From positions 1 through 48,048 of the forward strand of contig NZ_QOIO01000046.1 of NCBI RefSeq assembly GCF_003332305.1: DNA of 48,048 bases. The letters are read 5' to 3'. This document shows positions 8,162-16,545 of this stretch, one piece after another; the first letter of the stretch is position 1; every line of letters starts with the position of its first letter. The notes below the pieces were generated by a model. The model worked only from the letters and a program-made list of their open reading frames with translations. It had not been told where the DNA came from and did no database searches. This stretch comes from Microvirga aerophila (lineage in GTDB: Bacteria > Pseudomonadota > Alphaproteobacteria > Rhizobiales > Beijerinckiaceae). Position numbers and translations under genes: made by a program.

Positions 8162-8902
8162 ATGCCCCGCTACAAGCTCGTGGTCGAATATGACGGGACG
8201 CCCTTCACCGGCTGGCAGCACCAGACGAATGGCCTGTCTGTGCAGCAGGCCATCGAGGACGCCATTGAGCGCTTTGCCGGCGAAAAGGTGCGCATCCATT
8301 GCGCGGGACGCACCGATTCCGGGGTCCACGCCACCCACCAGGTCGTCCATGTGGATCTTGCGAAGGATTGGCGCACGGACACCGTGCGCGACGCTACCAA
8401 CGCGCATCTGAAACCTGCCCCGGTGGCGATCCTGTCGGCCGAGTCGGTGCCCGAGACCTTCAACGCCCGCCTGTCGGCCATCAAGCGCCATTACGTCTAT
8501 CGGATCCTGAACCGCCGCGCCCCACCGGCCCTTGAGGCGACGCGGGTCTGGCATGTGGCGTGGCGGCTGGATTCATCCCTGATGCATGAGGCCGCACAAA
8601 GCCTGATCGGACGTCACGACTTTACGACCTTTCGGGCTGCCGAGTGCCAGGCGAACAGCCCGGTCCGCACTCTCGACCGGCTAGATGTGGAGCGCATCGG
8701 CGACGAGATCCGGATTTATGCATCCGCCCGTTCATTCCTGCACCATCAGGTGCGCTCGATGGTGGGAACGCTGGAGCGGGTCGGAGCCGGACGCTGGGCC
8801 GTGGACGATGTGCGGTCTGCCCTCGAAGCCCAAGACCGCAAGCGCTGCGGCCCTATGGCGCCGTCCACCGGACTTTATCTGATCGGTGTCGACTATCCCT
8901 AG
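8162..8902 (+). CDS. truA: tRNA pseudouridine(38-40) synthase TruA
   Basis: This 246-residue enzyme isomerises uridines 38-40 in the anticodon stem of tRNAs. The TruA catalytic motif GRTDSGVHA (49-57) holds the nucleophile Asp52. Other family blocks are YDGTPFTGWQHQ near the start, HYVYRILN, and FLHHQVRSMVGTLERVGAGRW in the C-terminal half. The length is normal. It is the last gene of the def-fmt operon. Its end overlaps the stop of a convergent membrane-protein gene by four bases. Confidence 0.96.
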   Translation: MPRYKLVVEYDGTPFTGWQHQTNGLSVQQAIEDAIERFAGEKVRIHCAGRTDSGVHATHQVVHVDLAKDWRTDTVRDATNAHLKPAPVAILSAESVPETFNARLSAIKRHYVYRILNRRAPPALEATRVWHVAWRLDSSLMHEAAQSLIGRHDFTTFRAAECQANSPVRTLDRLDVERIGDEIRIYASARSFLHHQVRSMVGTLERVGAGRWAVDDVRSALEAQDRKRCGPMAPSTGLYLIGVDYP

Positions 8903-9489
8903 CCGAGCAGGCCTCGCACCGCCATTCCGACGAAGGAATTGAGCACGATGCCGAGCATGACGATCCCCATGGCCGCGAGCCCCCCGACGCCGAGCGTCGC
9001 CTTGGTGGCAAACCATTGCAGCCGCAGGATGATGATGGCGAAGGCCAGGCTGAACATGCTGGCGAGCGGCGGCGGCGCCCACCCGAGCAGAACAAGCATC
9101 GCCGGGACCGAAAGCACCAGCAGGCCGATGACCGTGATCCAGTTGGTGACGATCACAAAGGGCGCATAGCGCTCAGTGAGCCGGAAGCGACGCGCCACGA
9201 AGATCATGGCAAACGGAAGGGCGACGAAGTTCGCCAGATGACCCAGCGCCACGACGATATCGACCCACACATTATCGAGCAGGACGCGATCGGGTTGGAG
9301 CATTCCGAGACGAAGGCGCTCGAAGGCAAGGGACACGATGTAGGCCGGAAGCGTCAGCCAGATCGCCATGAAGGAGCGCCAGAAGCCCCGTTCGCTCATG
9401 TCGAAGGCCTTGAGGCCCTCGACCCTGCTGTTCAGCAGATCGACTGTGCCTTTGAACGAGCGGTTGACTTCGTCAGCGGTTACGATCAC
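8899..9489 (-). CDS. Conserved inner-membrane protein of unknown function
   Basis: I do not recognise a named family with certainty. The 196 residues start with a hydrophilic N-terminus (MIVTADEVNRSFKGTVDLLN) and contain about five hydrophobic segments: near residues 40-57, 76-100, 110-134, 138-155 and 168-190. Similar Yip1-like small membrane proteins are found next to housekeeping genes in Hyphomicrobiales. The C-terminal stop overlaps the truA stop by four bases in convergent orientation. The ATG at 9489 is the only good start before the intergenic region shared with dapE. Confidence 0.8.
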   Translation of the reverse strand: MIVTADEVNRSFKGTVDLLNSRVEGLKAFDMSERGFWRSFMAIWLTLPAYIVSLAFERLRLGMLQPDRVLLDNVWVDIVVALGHLANFVALPFAMIFVARRFRLTERYAPFVIVTNWITVIGLLVLSVPAMLVLLGWAPPPLASMFSLAFAIIILRLQWFATKATLGVGGLAAMGIVMLGIVLNSFVGMAVRGLLG

Positions 9490-9518
9490 GAGCGCCCCCG
9501 ATGAGTGGTATGCTCACG

Positions 9519-9536
9519 AAAACCGGCCAGGGCCGG
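9519..9536 (-). terminator. Possible terminator downstream of dapE
   Basis: CCGGCC (9523-9528) and GGCCGG (9531-9536) are self-complementary arms. Read on the minus strand they are followed by TTTT (complement of 9519-9522), which is right for ending the dapE transcript 36 bases after its stop. The two-base spacer means the real loop must be larger (a CCGG stem), so it is weak. Confidence 0.4.
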
Positions 9537-9572
9537 AAAACGTTCCGACCCGACATCGACTTTAGTCGAAAG

Positions 9573-10754
9573 CTACGCTTGAAGCGCGTCGGCGGACGCC
9601 GCGAAGTAGGCGTCCAATACCTTGCGGTAGATCGTTGACAATCGGTCTAGATCGGCAACCGCCACACGCTCGTCGACCTGGTGCATGGTCTGTCCGACGA
9701 GGCCAAATTCCACCACCGGGCAATCCTTCACAATGAAGCGAGCATCCGACGTGCCGCCCGTGGTGGACAGTTTGGGACGCCGCCCGGTCTCGGCCTCGAT
9801 CGCGTCGGCGATGAAGCCGACGAACGTGTTCGGCGGGGTCAGGAACGCGACCGCATTGGTTGGGTCCATGGCGAGCCGATAGCGCACTGTGTTCCCGGCC
9901 GCTTCGCGCAGCCGCCGCTCAACCTCCTCCTCCAGACTCTGCGGAGTCCAGAGATCGTTGAAGCGGATGTTGAAGGTTGCGCGAGCTTCCGCCGGAATGA
10001 CGTTGGAGGCCGGATTGCCCACGTCGATCGTCGTCACCTCCAGGTTCGATGCATCGAAATGGTCCGTGCCCTGATCGAGCGGCTCCCGCAGGAGTCCATC
10101 GACGAGACGGATCATTCCCGGAACCGGATTGTCGGCCAGATGCGGGTAGGCCACGTGCCCCTGCTTGCCCTCGACGACGATCCGGCCCGTCAGCGAGCCG
10201 CGCCGGCCGATCTTAATCATGTCGCCGAGCCGGTTTGGGTTGGTGGGCTCGCCCAGGATGCAGTGGTTGAAGCGCTCGCCCCGCGCTTTGGCCCATTCGA
10301 GCAGTTTGACCGTGCCGTTGATGGCGGGTCCCTCCTCATCACCGGTGATGAGGAAGCCGATCGAGCCTTTGAAGTCGGAGGTCTCGCGGATGAATTCCAG
10401 CGCCGCCGCCATCATGCAGGCGATGCCGCCCTTCATGTCGACCGCGCCGCGCCCATGAAGCTCTTCGCCGTCGATCACACCCGAAAAGGGATCATGCCGC
10501 CAGCGCGTCGCGTCTCCGGGCGGCACCACATCGGTGTGGCCTGCGAAGAGCAGATAGGGTTCGCCCGAGCCGTAGCGGGCATAGAGGTTTTCCACGTCCG
10601 GCGTACCGGGCGCGGTGAAAACCAGACGGTGCACCTCGAAACCCGCCTCGCGCAGCACCCCCTCGATGAAGGTGAGCGCACCGCCCTCCTCGGGAGTCAC
10701 GGAGGGGCAGCGAATTAGGTGTTGAGCCAAGGATAAAGCATCTACTTCCATCAT
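9573..10754 (-). CDS. dapE: Succinyl-diaminopimelate desuccinylase
   Basis: This 393-residue M20-family metallohydrolase releases succinate from N-succinyl-LL-diaminopimelate in lysine and peptidoglycan precursor synthesis. Metal ligands and catalytic residues are visible: His73 and Asp75 in FAGHTDVVPPGD, Asp106 in HGRGAVDMKGG, Glu140/Glu141 in TGDEEG, and the C-terminal His in GQTMHQVDERV. GGTSDARF, the substrate loop, is also present. I chose ATG 10754 because it overlaps the upstream membrane-protein stop as ATGA and has AGGA 7 nt before it. A longer frame to 10835 would overlap that gene much more. It probably belongs to one transcript with dapD. Confidence 0.95.
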   Translation of the reverse strand: MMEVDALSLAQHLIRCPSVTPEEGGALTFIEGVLREAGFEVHRLVFTAPGTPDVENLYARYGSGEPYLLFAGHTDVVPPGDATRWRHDPFSGVIDGEELHGRGAVDMKGGIACMMAAALEFIRETSDFKGSIGFLITGDEEGPAINGTVKLLEWAKARGERFNHCILGEPTNPNRLGDMIKIGRRGSLTGRIVVEGKQGHVAYPHLADNPVPGMIRLVDGLLREPLDQGTDHFDASNLEVTTIDVGNPASNVIPAEARATFNIRFNDLWTPQSLEEEVERRLREAAGNTVRYRLAMDPTNAVAFLTPPNTFVGFIADAIEAETGRRPKLSTTGGTSDARFIVKDCPVVEFGLVGQTMHQVDERVAVADLDRLSTIYRKVLDAYFAASADALQA

Positions 10755-11146
10755 TGCCTTATCCTGCCCCGTAGAAGCAACCGGTCTCCAAATGCGATTC
10801 CCAAGAAGGCACCGCCTATAAGAATCCAAAGCCAAGTACTTATGGTCCGTGTCGAAATATAAAAATCAAGGGCGAGCGCACACAAAACCAGAGAATATGA
10901 TGGCAGAATCCACCATCCACTAACCTGTAAATATCGAAGCCTCTTGTGAATGACCGGCGCAATCAAGATCAAGGGCGGAATTGCAGAAATCAATGACACA
11001 AAAGCCAGATGGTGTGTTCTCTCGGCTTCTGTCCAATCATGGATAAAATCGGCATGGTCTGTGAACACTACCACTCCAGCGAAGCCTAGCAGAAAATATA
11101 GCGCTAGCCCAAAGACAGCAGATATTAAGAACCGGCCCCTGGACAT
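10751..11146 (-). CDS. Small AT-rich membrane protein between dapD and dapE
   Basis: I do not recognise this 131-residue protein. It starts MSRGRFLISAVFGLALYFLL and has four hydrophobic segments (about 5-27, 45-65, 75-93 and 100-120), so it is an inner-membrane protein with little outside the bilayer. It begins 4 bases after the dapD stop and overlaps dapE by ATGA, so it is translated with the lysine pathway genes. Its codons are clearly richer in A and T than those of its neighbours (many AAA, ATA, AAT). This suggests later acquisition into the operon. A longer frame to 11200 would overlap dapD. Confidence 0.7.
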   Translation of the reverse strand: MSRGRFLISAVFGLALYFLLGFAGVVVFTDHADFIHDWTEAERTHHLAFVSLISAIPPLILIAPVIHKRLRYLQVSGWWILPSYSLVLCALALDFYISTRTISTWLWILIGGAFLGIAFGDRLLLRGRIRQ

Positions 11147-11150
11147 ATTT

Positions 11151-11993
11151 CTAGTCGCGCAGCAGCTCGTTGATGGCGGTCTTCGCCCGGGTCTGCGCAT
11201 CCACCCGCTTCACGATGACGGCGCAGTAGAGGGACGGGCCGGGCGTACCGTCCGGGAGGGGCTTGCCCGGGAGGGAACCAGGGACGACCACGGAATAAGG
11301 CGGCACGCGGCCGACGAAGGTTTCGCCGGTCGTGCGGTCGATGATCTTGGTGGAGGCGCTGAGGAAGACGCCCATGGACAGCACCGAGCCTTCGCCGACG
11401 ACCACGCCCTCGACGACTTCGGAGCGCGCCCCGATGAAGCAATTGTCCTCGATGATGGTGGGATTGGCCTGCAACGGCTCTAAGACGCCGCCGATTCCGA
11501 CGCCGCCGGACAGGTGCACATGCTTGCCGATCTGCGCACAGGACCCAACGGTCGCCCATGTGTCGACCATGGTGCCCTCATCCACATAGGCGCCGAGGTT
11601 CACGAACGACGGCATCAGCACCACGCCGGGCGCGATATACGCGCCGCGGCGCACCGTGCAGTTCGGCACAGCCCGGAAGCCCGCCGCCTGGAATTCGGAT
11701 TCCGACCAACCATCGAACTTGGACGGCACCTTGTCCCACCAGACGGCGTTGCCGGGCCCGCCCTTGATGACGCTCATGTCATTGAGACGGAAGGAGAGCA
11801 GAACGGCCTTCTTGAGCCATTGATGCACTTGCCACTCGGCGCCGGCTTTCTCGGCCACGCGGGCCTTGCCTGAATCGAGCAGATGGAGCGCCTGCTCCAC
11901 GGCCTCGCGAACCGCCCCCCTGGTGGCGGGATTCACATTGGCCCGGTCTTCCCAGGCGGCATCGATGGTTTGGGCGAGGTCGGTATTGGACAT
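11151..11993 (-). CDS. dapD: 2,3,4,5-tetrahydropyridine-2,6-dicarboxylate N-succinyltransferase
   Basis: This 280-residue enzyme transfers succinyl from succinyl-CoA to tetrahydrodipicolinate, the step two before DapE in lysine/diaminopimelate synthesis. The N-terminal helical domain (to about residue 100) is followed by a left-handed beta-helix of hexapeptide repeats: GAYIAPGVVLMPSFVNLGAY, VDTWATVGSCAQIGK, HLSGGVGIGGVLEP, IGARSEVVEGVVVGEGSVL. These form the trimer seen in the family. The length is normal. It is the first gene of the dapD-membrane protein-dapE run. About 130 bases separate it from recR upstream; they hold a GC-rich imperfect hairpin (12065-12090) but no gene. Confidence 0.97.
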   Translation of the reverse strand: MSNTDLAQTIDAAWEDRANVNPATRGAVREAVEQALHLLDSGKARVAEKAGAEWQVHQWLKKAVLLSFRLNDMSVIKGGPGNAVWWDKVPSKFDGWSESEFQAAGFRAVPNCTVRRGAYIAPGVVLMPSFVNLGAYVDEGTMVDTWATVGSCAQIGKHVHLSGGVGIGGVLEPLQANPTIIEDNCFIGARSEVVEGVVVGEGSVLSMGVFLSASTKIIDRTTGETFVGRVPPYSVVVPGSLPGKPLPDGTPGPSLYCAVIVKRVDAQTRAKTAINELLRD

Positions 11994-12131
11994 GGATCAC
12001 TCGGGCAAGGGCTTCGTTGCGCAGTGATTAGCAATGGCGTCGAGGGCTGTCACCTGCGAGACCCGCCTGCGCGAAAGGTTTCCCGCAGGCAAACGCTTTT
12101 TCACGAATGGTCTTTCAGAACCGGCTCGGCC

Positions 12132-12737
12132 CTAGAACGCCGTCCTTTGACGGATCGCGGCCGAGAGGGTGCCTTCGTCCAGGTAATCGAGCTCGCCGCC
12201 GACCGGCACGCCATGGGCGAGCTTCGTCACCTTCACGGGGAGATGGGTCAGGAGTTCGGTGATGTAGTGGGCGGTCGTCTGCCCGTCGACGGTGGCGTTG
12301 AGCGCCAGAATGATCTCCGACACTCCGGGCTCCGACGCGCGAGCGACGAGGCGGTCGAGGTTCAGGTGCTCGGGACGCACGCCGTCCAGGGGCGATAGAA
12401 CGCCCCCCAGCACGTGGTAGAGCGCATTGACCGCGCCCGACCGTTCAAGCGCCCAGAGGTCCGACACGTCCTCCACCACCACCAAGATGGACGCATCACG
12501 GCGAGGGTCCTTGCAGATCGTGCAGGGCTCGGACGTATCGACGTTGCCGCACGACGAGCACACGACGATCCGCTCATTGGCGACACGCATGGCGTCGCTC
12601 AGCGGGTTGAGAAGCGTATCCCGCTTCTTGATCAGCTGCAGAGCGGCCCGGCGGGCCGAGCGGGGGCCAAGGCCCGGCAGGCGGGCCAGCAGCTGGATAA
12701 GGCGTTCGATTTCCGGACCGGCGACGTGCTGAGCCAT
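12132..12737 (-). CDS. recR: Recombination protein RecR
   Basis: This 201-residue protein acts with RecF and RecO in loading RecA at single-strand gaps. It has the N-terminal helix-hairpin-helix (LPGLGPRSARRAAL, about 19-33), a four-Cys zinc finger (Cys60, Cys63, Cys72, Cys75) and a Toprim domain starting at ILVVVEDVSDLWALE. The C-terminal block GGELDYLDEGTLSAAIRQR is typical. ATG 12737 is preferred over TTG 12740 because GAGG lies 5 nt before it. It is the last gene of dnaX-ybaB-recR, a widely conserved order. Confidence 0.96.
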   Translation of the reverse strand: MAQHVAGPEIERLIQLLARLPGLGPRSARRAALQLIKKRDTLLNPLSDAMRVANERIVVCSSCGNVDTSEPCTICKDPRRDASILVVVEDVSDLWALERSGAVNALYHVLGGVLSPLDGVRPEHLNLDRLVARASEPGVSEIILALNATVDGQTTAHYITELLTHLPVKVTKLAHGVPVGGELDYLDEGTLSAAIRQRTAF

Positions 12738-12744
12738 CAAGACC

Positions 12745-13065
12745 TCAAAACAGCTTCATGCCCGGCGGCAGGGGAAGCCCCTTGGTCAATTCGGCCATGC
12801 GTGCCTCAGCGGCGCGCTCGGCCTTGCCGCGGGCGTCGTTCATGGCGGCCACGATGAGATCTTCGAGAATTTCCTTCTCGTCCGGGTTCATCAGCGAAGG
12901 ATCGATGCTGATGGCCTTGAGGTTGCCCTTGCCGCTCGCCTTCACGGTCACGACACCGCCGCCGGCGGTGCCTTCCACCTCGACATTGTCCAGCTCGGCC
13001 TGCGCGTCCTGCAGCTTCTGCTGCATGGCCTGCGCCTGCTTCATCAATCCCATGATGTCTTTCAT
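12745..13065 (-). CDS. YbaB/EbfC nucleoid-associated protein
   Basis: This 106-residue DNA-binding protein begins MKDIMGLMKQAQAMQQKLQD. It shows the family layout: an N-terminal amphipathic helix, a central sheet (VEVEGTAGGGVVTVKASGKG) and a C-terminal helical part ending LPLPPGMKLF. Dimers bind DNA with a tweezer-like shape in characterised members. It lies 7 bases before recR and 10 bases after dnaX, in the standard dnaX-ybaB-recR arrangement. Confidence 0.95.
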   Translation of the reverse strand: MKDIMGLMKQAQAMQQKLQDAQAELDNVEVEGTAGGGVVTVKASGKGNLKAISIDPSLMNPDEKEILEDLIVAAMNDARGKAERAAEARMAELTKGLPLPPGMKLF

Positions 13066-13075
13066 GACCGCTTCC

Positions 13076-14899
13076 TCACTCCAGATCGTCGTCAGCTTCG
13101 GCCTCGTGCGCGGTCAGCGCGTCGGCCTCGCCCAGAATTTCGGTTTCGGCATCCACGCCGTCGCCCTTCTCGGCGCGCTCGACCACGTTCACGATCTGCG
13201 CACCGGGAAACTTGGCGAGAACGGCCTGCACCAGGGGGTGGCTCGCGGCTCCCTCCTTGCGCTCCCGCTCCGCAGCCACCGCCTGGTCACGAAGGGTGGG
13301 CTCCCCCTCTTCCGACGACAGGGCGACCATCCAGCGCTCGCCGGTCCATAGCTGAAGAGCGCGGGCGAGATCGTTCGCGATGGTGCGGCTGCCGCCCTCT
13401 GCAAGGCTGAGCTCGATGCGCCCCTCTTCGAAGCGCACGAGCCGCACGTCCCGTTCGAGCGCGGCTTTCAGGACGATATCCCGCTTCTCGCCCGCCATGG
13501 CGACCACATCCTCGAAGCGGCGCAGGCGCACGGCCGGCGCGGCGCCGGCGGGTTCCGGCCTTCGCTGCGGCCTGGCTTGGGAGGTCGCGAGCGCCATGTT
13601 GCCGGATGTAGCGGGACCGGATGACGTGGGCGGGGGCGTCGGCGATCCGTTGCCCGATACAGGCGCGGCGCCTTCCTTCAGGATCCGAAGGGCCTCGTCG
13701 GGGGTCGGCAGATCGGCTGCATAAGCCAGCCGCACGAGCACCATTTCGGCGGCCGCCACGGGGCGGTTCGAGGATTGGACCTCGGGAATACCCTTGAGAA
13801 GAATCTGCCAGGTGCGAGAGAGCGTTCTGACGGAGAGCCTTTGAGCAAACTCCATGCCCCGCTGCCGCTCGGCCTCCGACAGGGCCGGATCCTTTGCGGC
13901 GTCGGGAATTAGCTTGAGACGGGTGACCACATGCGAGAAGGAGGCCAGATCCGACAGGATGACGCCTGGATCGGCGCCGGAATCGTATTGCGACCGGAGC
14001 CCCGCGAAAGCGGCCGGGACATCGCCTCGCATCACCGCCTCGAAAAGGTCGATCACCAGGGCGCGGTCGGCGAGCCCCAGCATGTCGCGAACGGTGTCCG
14101 CCCTGACGATGCCGGCTCCGTGAGAAATGGCCTGGTCGAGAAGAGACAGAGAATCGCGGGCCGAGCCCTCCGCCGCGCGGGCGATGGCCGCCAGGGCATC
14201 CTGGTCGGCCGTCACGCCTTCGGCGTCGCAGATGCGCCCGAGATGGGCCACGAGCTTGTCGGCCTCGATGCGGCGCAGGTCGAAGCGCTGGCAGCGGGAC
14301 AGGATCGTCACGGGGACCTTGCGGATCTCCGTGGTGGCGAAGATGAATTTCGCGTGGGGCGGCGGCTCCTCAAGCGTCTTCAGGAAGGCGTTGAACGCCT
14401 TCTCGGACAGCATGTGAACCTCGTCGATGATGTAGACCTTGTACCGGGCCGAAACCGGGGAATAGCGGATGCCGTCGATGATCTGGCGAACGTCGTCGAT
14501 TCCGGTGTGGGAGGCGGCGTCCATCTCCAGCACGTCCACGTGCCGCGATTCCATGATGGATTCGCAGTGGATGCCGGGCTCGGGCATGTGAATGGTCGGC
14601 GCGCCGGAGCCATCCGCCTTCTGATAGTTGAGGCCTCGGGCCAGGATGCGGGCCGTGGTGGTCTTGCCGACGCCGCGCACGCCGGTCAGCATCCAGGCCT
14701 GCGGAATGCGGCCGGTCTCGAACGCATTCGAGAGGGTGCGCACCATCGCCTCCTGGCCGATCAGGTCGTCGAAGGTGCGGGGGCGGTATTTGCGGGCGAG
14801 AACGCGGTAAGGCGAAGCCTGCGACATCACGGGCGCGGCGGGGAAACCGGGCAAGGCCGGCTCGTCGATCAGGGGCGTGCCGGCTGTGGTTTCGTCCAT
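13076..14899 (-). CDS. dnaX: DNA polymerase III subunit gamma/tau
   Basis: This 607-residue clamp-loader ATPase has Walker A GVRGVGKT (73-80), Walker B IIDEVHML (about 157-164), a sensor ATTEIRKVPVTILSRCQRF, and the arginine-finger region SRCQRFDLRR. The four-Cys zinc module of most DnaX proteins is absent; only Cys112 remains where it would be, which I recall as usual in alphaproteobacterial DnaX. The Pro- and Gly-rich linker near residues 405-460 separates the ATPase core from the C-terminal tau region that contacts the polymerase. I see no slippery frameshift signal. The N-terminal 24 residues before MSQASPYRV are poorly conserved, so the later Met is an alternative start. Confidence 0.96.
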   Translation of the reverse strand: MDETTAGTPLIDEPALPGFPAAPVMSQASPYRVLARKYRPRTFDDLIGQEAMVRTLSNAFETGRIPQAWMLTGVRGVGKTTTARILARGLNYQKADGSGAPTIHMPEPGIHCESIMESRHVDVLEMDAASHTGIDDVRQIIDGIRYSPVSARYKVYIIDEVHMLSEKAFNAFLKTLEEPPPHAKFIFATTEIRKVPVTILSRCQRFDLRRIEADKLVAHLGRICDAEGVTADQDALAAIARAAEGSARDSLSLLDQAISHGAGIVRADTVRDMLGLADRALVIDLFEAVMRGDVPAAFAGLRSQYDSGADPGVILSDLASFSHVVTRLKLIPDAAKDPALSEAERQRGMEFAQRLSVRTLSRTWQILLKGIPEVQSSNRPVAAAEMVLVRLAYAADLPTPDEALRILKEGAAPVSGNGSPTPPPTSSGPATSGNMALATSQARPQRRPEPAGAAPAVRLRRFEDVVAMAGEKRDIVLKAALERDVRLVRFEEGRIELSLAEGGSRTIANDLARALQLWTGERWMVALSSEEGEPTLRDQAVAAERERKEGAASHPLVQAVLAKFPGAQIVNVVERAEKGDGVDAETEILGEADALTAHEAEADDDLE

Positions 14900-14949
14900 T
14901 GGCTGCTAGGCTTGGGATCAAACTGGGGCGCTCTTGACGGAGCGCCAGG

Positions 14950-15047
14950 GTGGGAGGCTGGACGAAGACCCGTTCGGTCTCGTTAGGGCTGCTTCCTTCC
15001 GGACCTGACCCGGTTGGCGAGTGAGACGTCCCTCGCCAACCTCCCAC
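14950..15047 (-). ncRNA. ffs: Signal recognition particle RNA, small bacterial type
   Basis: The minus strand carries the SRP RNA core GGTCAGGTCCGGAAGGAAGC near the centre. This is the Ffh-binding asymmetric loop and GGAA tetraloop. The ends GTGGGAGG and CCTCCCAC pair, closing a single long hairpin of about 98 nt. With Ffh it targets membrane proteins to the translocon. It lies 50 bases upstream of dnaX on the same strand, a placement I recall from other alphaproteobacteria. Confidence 0.93.
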
Positions 15048-15051
15048 CGCC

Positions 15052-15080
15052 TATATGAGGGTTTCACCCGGGGAACGCAA
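15052..15080 (-). promoter_or_regulatory. Probable promoter of the SRP RNA
   Basis: On the minus strand TTGCGT (complement of 15075-15080) is followed after exactly 17 bases by CATATA (complement of 15052-15057). The mature RNA would begin about 5 bases later, at 15047. The spacing and position suit a sigma-70 type promoter. Confidence 0.5.
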
Positions 15081-15175
15081 GTTAGAAACAGCGCCCCGAA
15101 GCGTCATCCCGGCCCGCGCATCGAAACTCCGGATGGCGGCTGACATTGGATCACAAGCTCGGCTAACGTGGCCGT

Positions 15176-15592
15176 ATGACCTCGATCTTCCAACTCGATT
15201 CTCGCCTTGAGGCCGACACGATCCCGATCGGCGACCTGTCGCTTTCGTCGGTTCTGCTCCTCAACGATGCCCGCTTTCCGTGGTTCGTGCTGGTGCCCCG
15301 CATCGCCGATGTCAGCGAGCTGACGGACCTGTCGGACGAACAGGCAGCACAGCTGATGCAGGAGACCCGCATCGCCACCCGGGTCATGATGACGCTGTCC
15401 AAACCCGACAAGGTGAACGTGGGAGCGCTCGGCAACATCGTGACGCAGCTCCATGTGCACGTGATCGGGCGTTTCCGCTCCGACCCGGCTTGGCCTGGTC
15501 CCGTCTGGGGCAACGGAACCCGGATTCCCTATCCTGACCATGCGGCGACCGCCCTGATCGAGCGGGCCGGCGCACTTTTCGCGGCAGCTTGA
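15176..15592 (+). CDS. HIT-family protein
   Basis: This 138-residue protein belongs to the histidine triad superfamily, nucleotide-binding phosphoramidases and hydrolases. The HIT box reads QLHVHVIGRF (His93, His95); the position of the third His of the classical triad is Ile here, as in the proteobacterial diadenosine-type subgroup. The N-terminal half carries the strands SVLLLNDARFPWFVLVPR. It is the first gene before nudC, whose start lies a few bases after its stop. The substrate is unknown. Confidence 0.9.
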   Translation: MTSIFQLDSRLEADTIPIGDLSLSSVLLLNDARFPWFVLVPRIADVSELTDLSDEQAAQLMQETRIATRVMMTLSKPDKVNVGALGNIVTQLHVHVIGRFRSDPAWPGPVWGNGTRIPYPDHAATALIERAGALFAAA

Positions 15593-15597
15593 CCCCT

Positions 15598-16500
15598 ATG
15601 ACAACACCCATCAGCTACATCACGAACCCTCTCGTTCGCCACAGCGCCGAGCGGGACCCCGACGCCCTTGCCCGCCATGCGGACAACCCGGAAGCCGCCA
15701 TGGTGCTGGTGACCGGCGACCTGCCGATCCTCACGGCCGGGGAGCCCGGGACTGCGCTGCTGCCGGCGGCGGTTCTCAGGAAACTCCCGGGCCATCGCGA
15801 GCAGGTCTTTCTCGGCACCCTTCGCGACCGTCCGGTCATCGCCACCCTGGCGGCTCCCGAAGCGGCGGAGCTGTTTCAATCCGATCCGGCCTTCGAGGTC
15901 ACGGACCTGCGCTCGATCGCCGTGCGCGGCCTGGTGCCGGCGGAGGAACTGGGCATTCTGGCCATGGCGAAGTCGATGCTCGACTGGCACGCCCGGCATC
16001 GCTTCTGCGCCAATTGCGGCGCACCCACGGATGCTGCTCAGGCGGGTTTCCGGCGCGACTGCTCGGCCTGCGGCACCCAGCATTTCCCGCGCACGGATCC
16101 GGTCGTCATCATGCTGATCGCCAGGGGAGACAAATGCCTCCTTGGTCGGCAGTCCCGTTTCGCGCCCAAAATGTATTCGTGCCTGGCGGGCTTTCTGGAG
16201 CCCGGCGAGACCATCGACGACGCCGTCAGGCGCGAAACCTTCGAAGAGGCCGGCGTGCGGGTCGGCCGGGTCGAATACGTCACGTCCCAGCCCTGGCCCT
16301 TCCCGTCATCCATCATGATCGGCTGCATCGGCGAGGCCGAGACCGACGACATCGTCATCGACAGGACGGAATTGGAGGATGCCCGCTGGTTCTCAAAGGA
16401 GGATATCCGGCGCATGCTGGCCGAGGAGCACGAGGAATTCGCCGCGCCCTCCCCGATCGCCATCGCCCGCCATCTGATTCGCGAATGGGCCAAGGGCTAG
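15598..16500 (+). CDS. nudC: NAD(H) pyrophosphatase / NAD-RNA decapping-type Nudix hydrolase NudC
   Basis: This 300-residue protein contains a zinc ribbon (Cys137, Cys140, Cys155, Cys158) and a Nudix box from Gly198 to Val220 (GFLEPGET, then RRETFEEAG). The NudC-specific SQPWPFPSS lies at 230-238. Family members split NADH into NMNH and AMP and remove NAD caps from RNA. An N-terminal domain of about 130 residues precedes the ribbon, as in the family. ATG 15598 is chosen; a TTG at 15589 overlapping the HIT stop is an alternative. The gene ends with a 14-bp imperfect direct repeat that continues past the stop. Confidence 0.94.
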   Translation: MTTPISYITNPLVRHSAERDPDALARHADNPEAAMVLVTGDLPILTAGEPGTALLPAAVLRKLPGHREQVFLGTLRDRPVIATLAAPEAAELFQSDPAFEVTDLRSIAVRGLVPAEELGILAMAKSMLDWHARHRFCANCGAPTDAAQAGFRRDCSACGTQHFPRTDPVVIMLIARGDKCLLGRQSRFAPKMYSCLAGFLEPGETIDDAVRRETFEEAGVRVGRVEYVTSQPWPFPSSIMIGCIGEAETDDIVIDRTELEDARWFSKEDIRRMLAEEHEEFAAPSPIAIARHLIREWAKG

Positions 16501-16513
16501 GAGCCAAGAGCTA

Positions 16514-16535
16514 GGGGCCGACGGCTATCGGCCCC
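16514..16535. terminator. Hairpin between convergent nudC and pheA
   Basis: GGGGCCGA (16514-16521) pairs with TCGGCCCC (16528-16535) around a 6-nt loop. It sits in the 45-base gap between two convergent stops and probably acts as a two-way terminator. Neither side has a clear T-run, so this rests on its position. Confidence 0.45.
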
Positions 16536-16545
16536 GCACTCCCTG

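Noticed and set aside
12065..12090. Hairpin between recR and dapD as a recR terminator
   Set aside because: Seven-bp arms with a 12-nt loop and no T-run on the minus strand; too weak to call.
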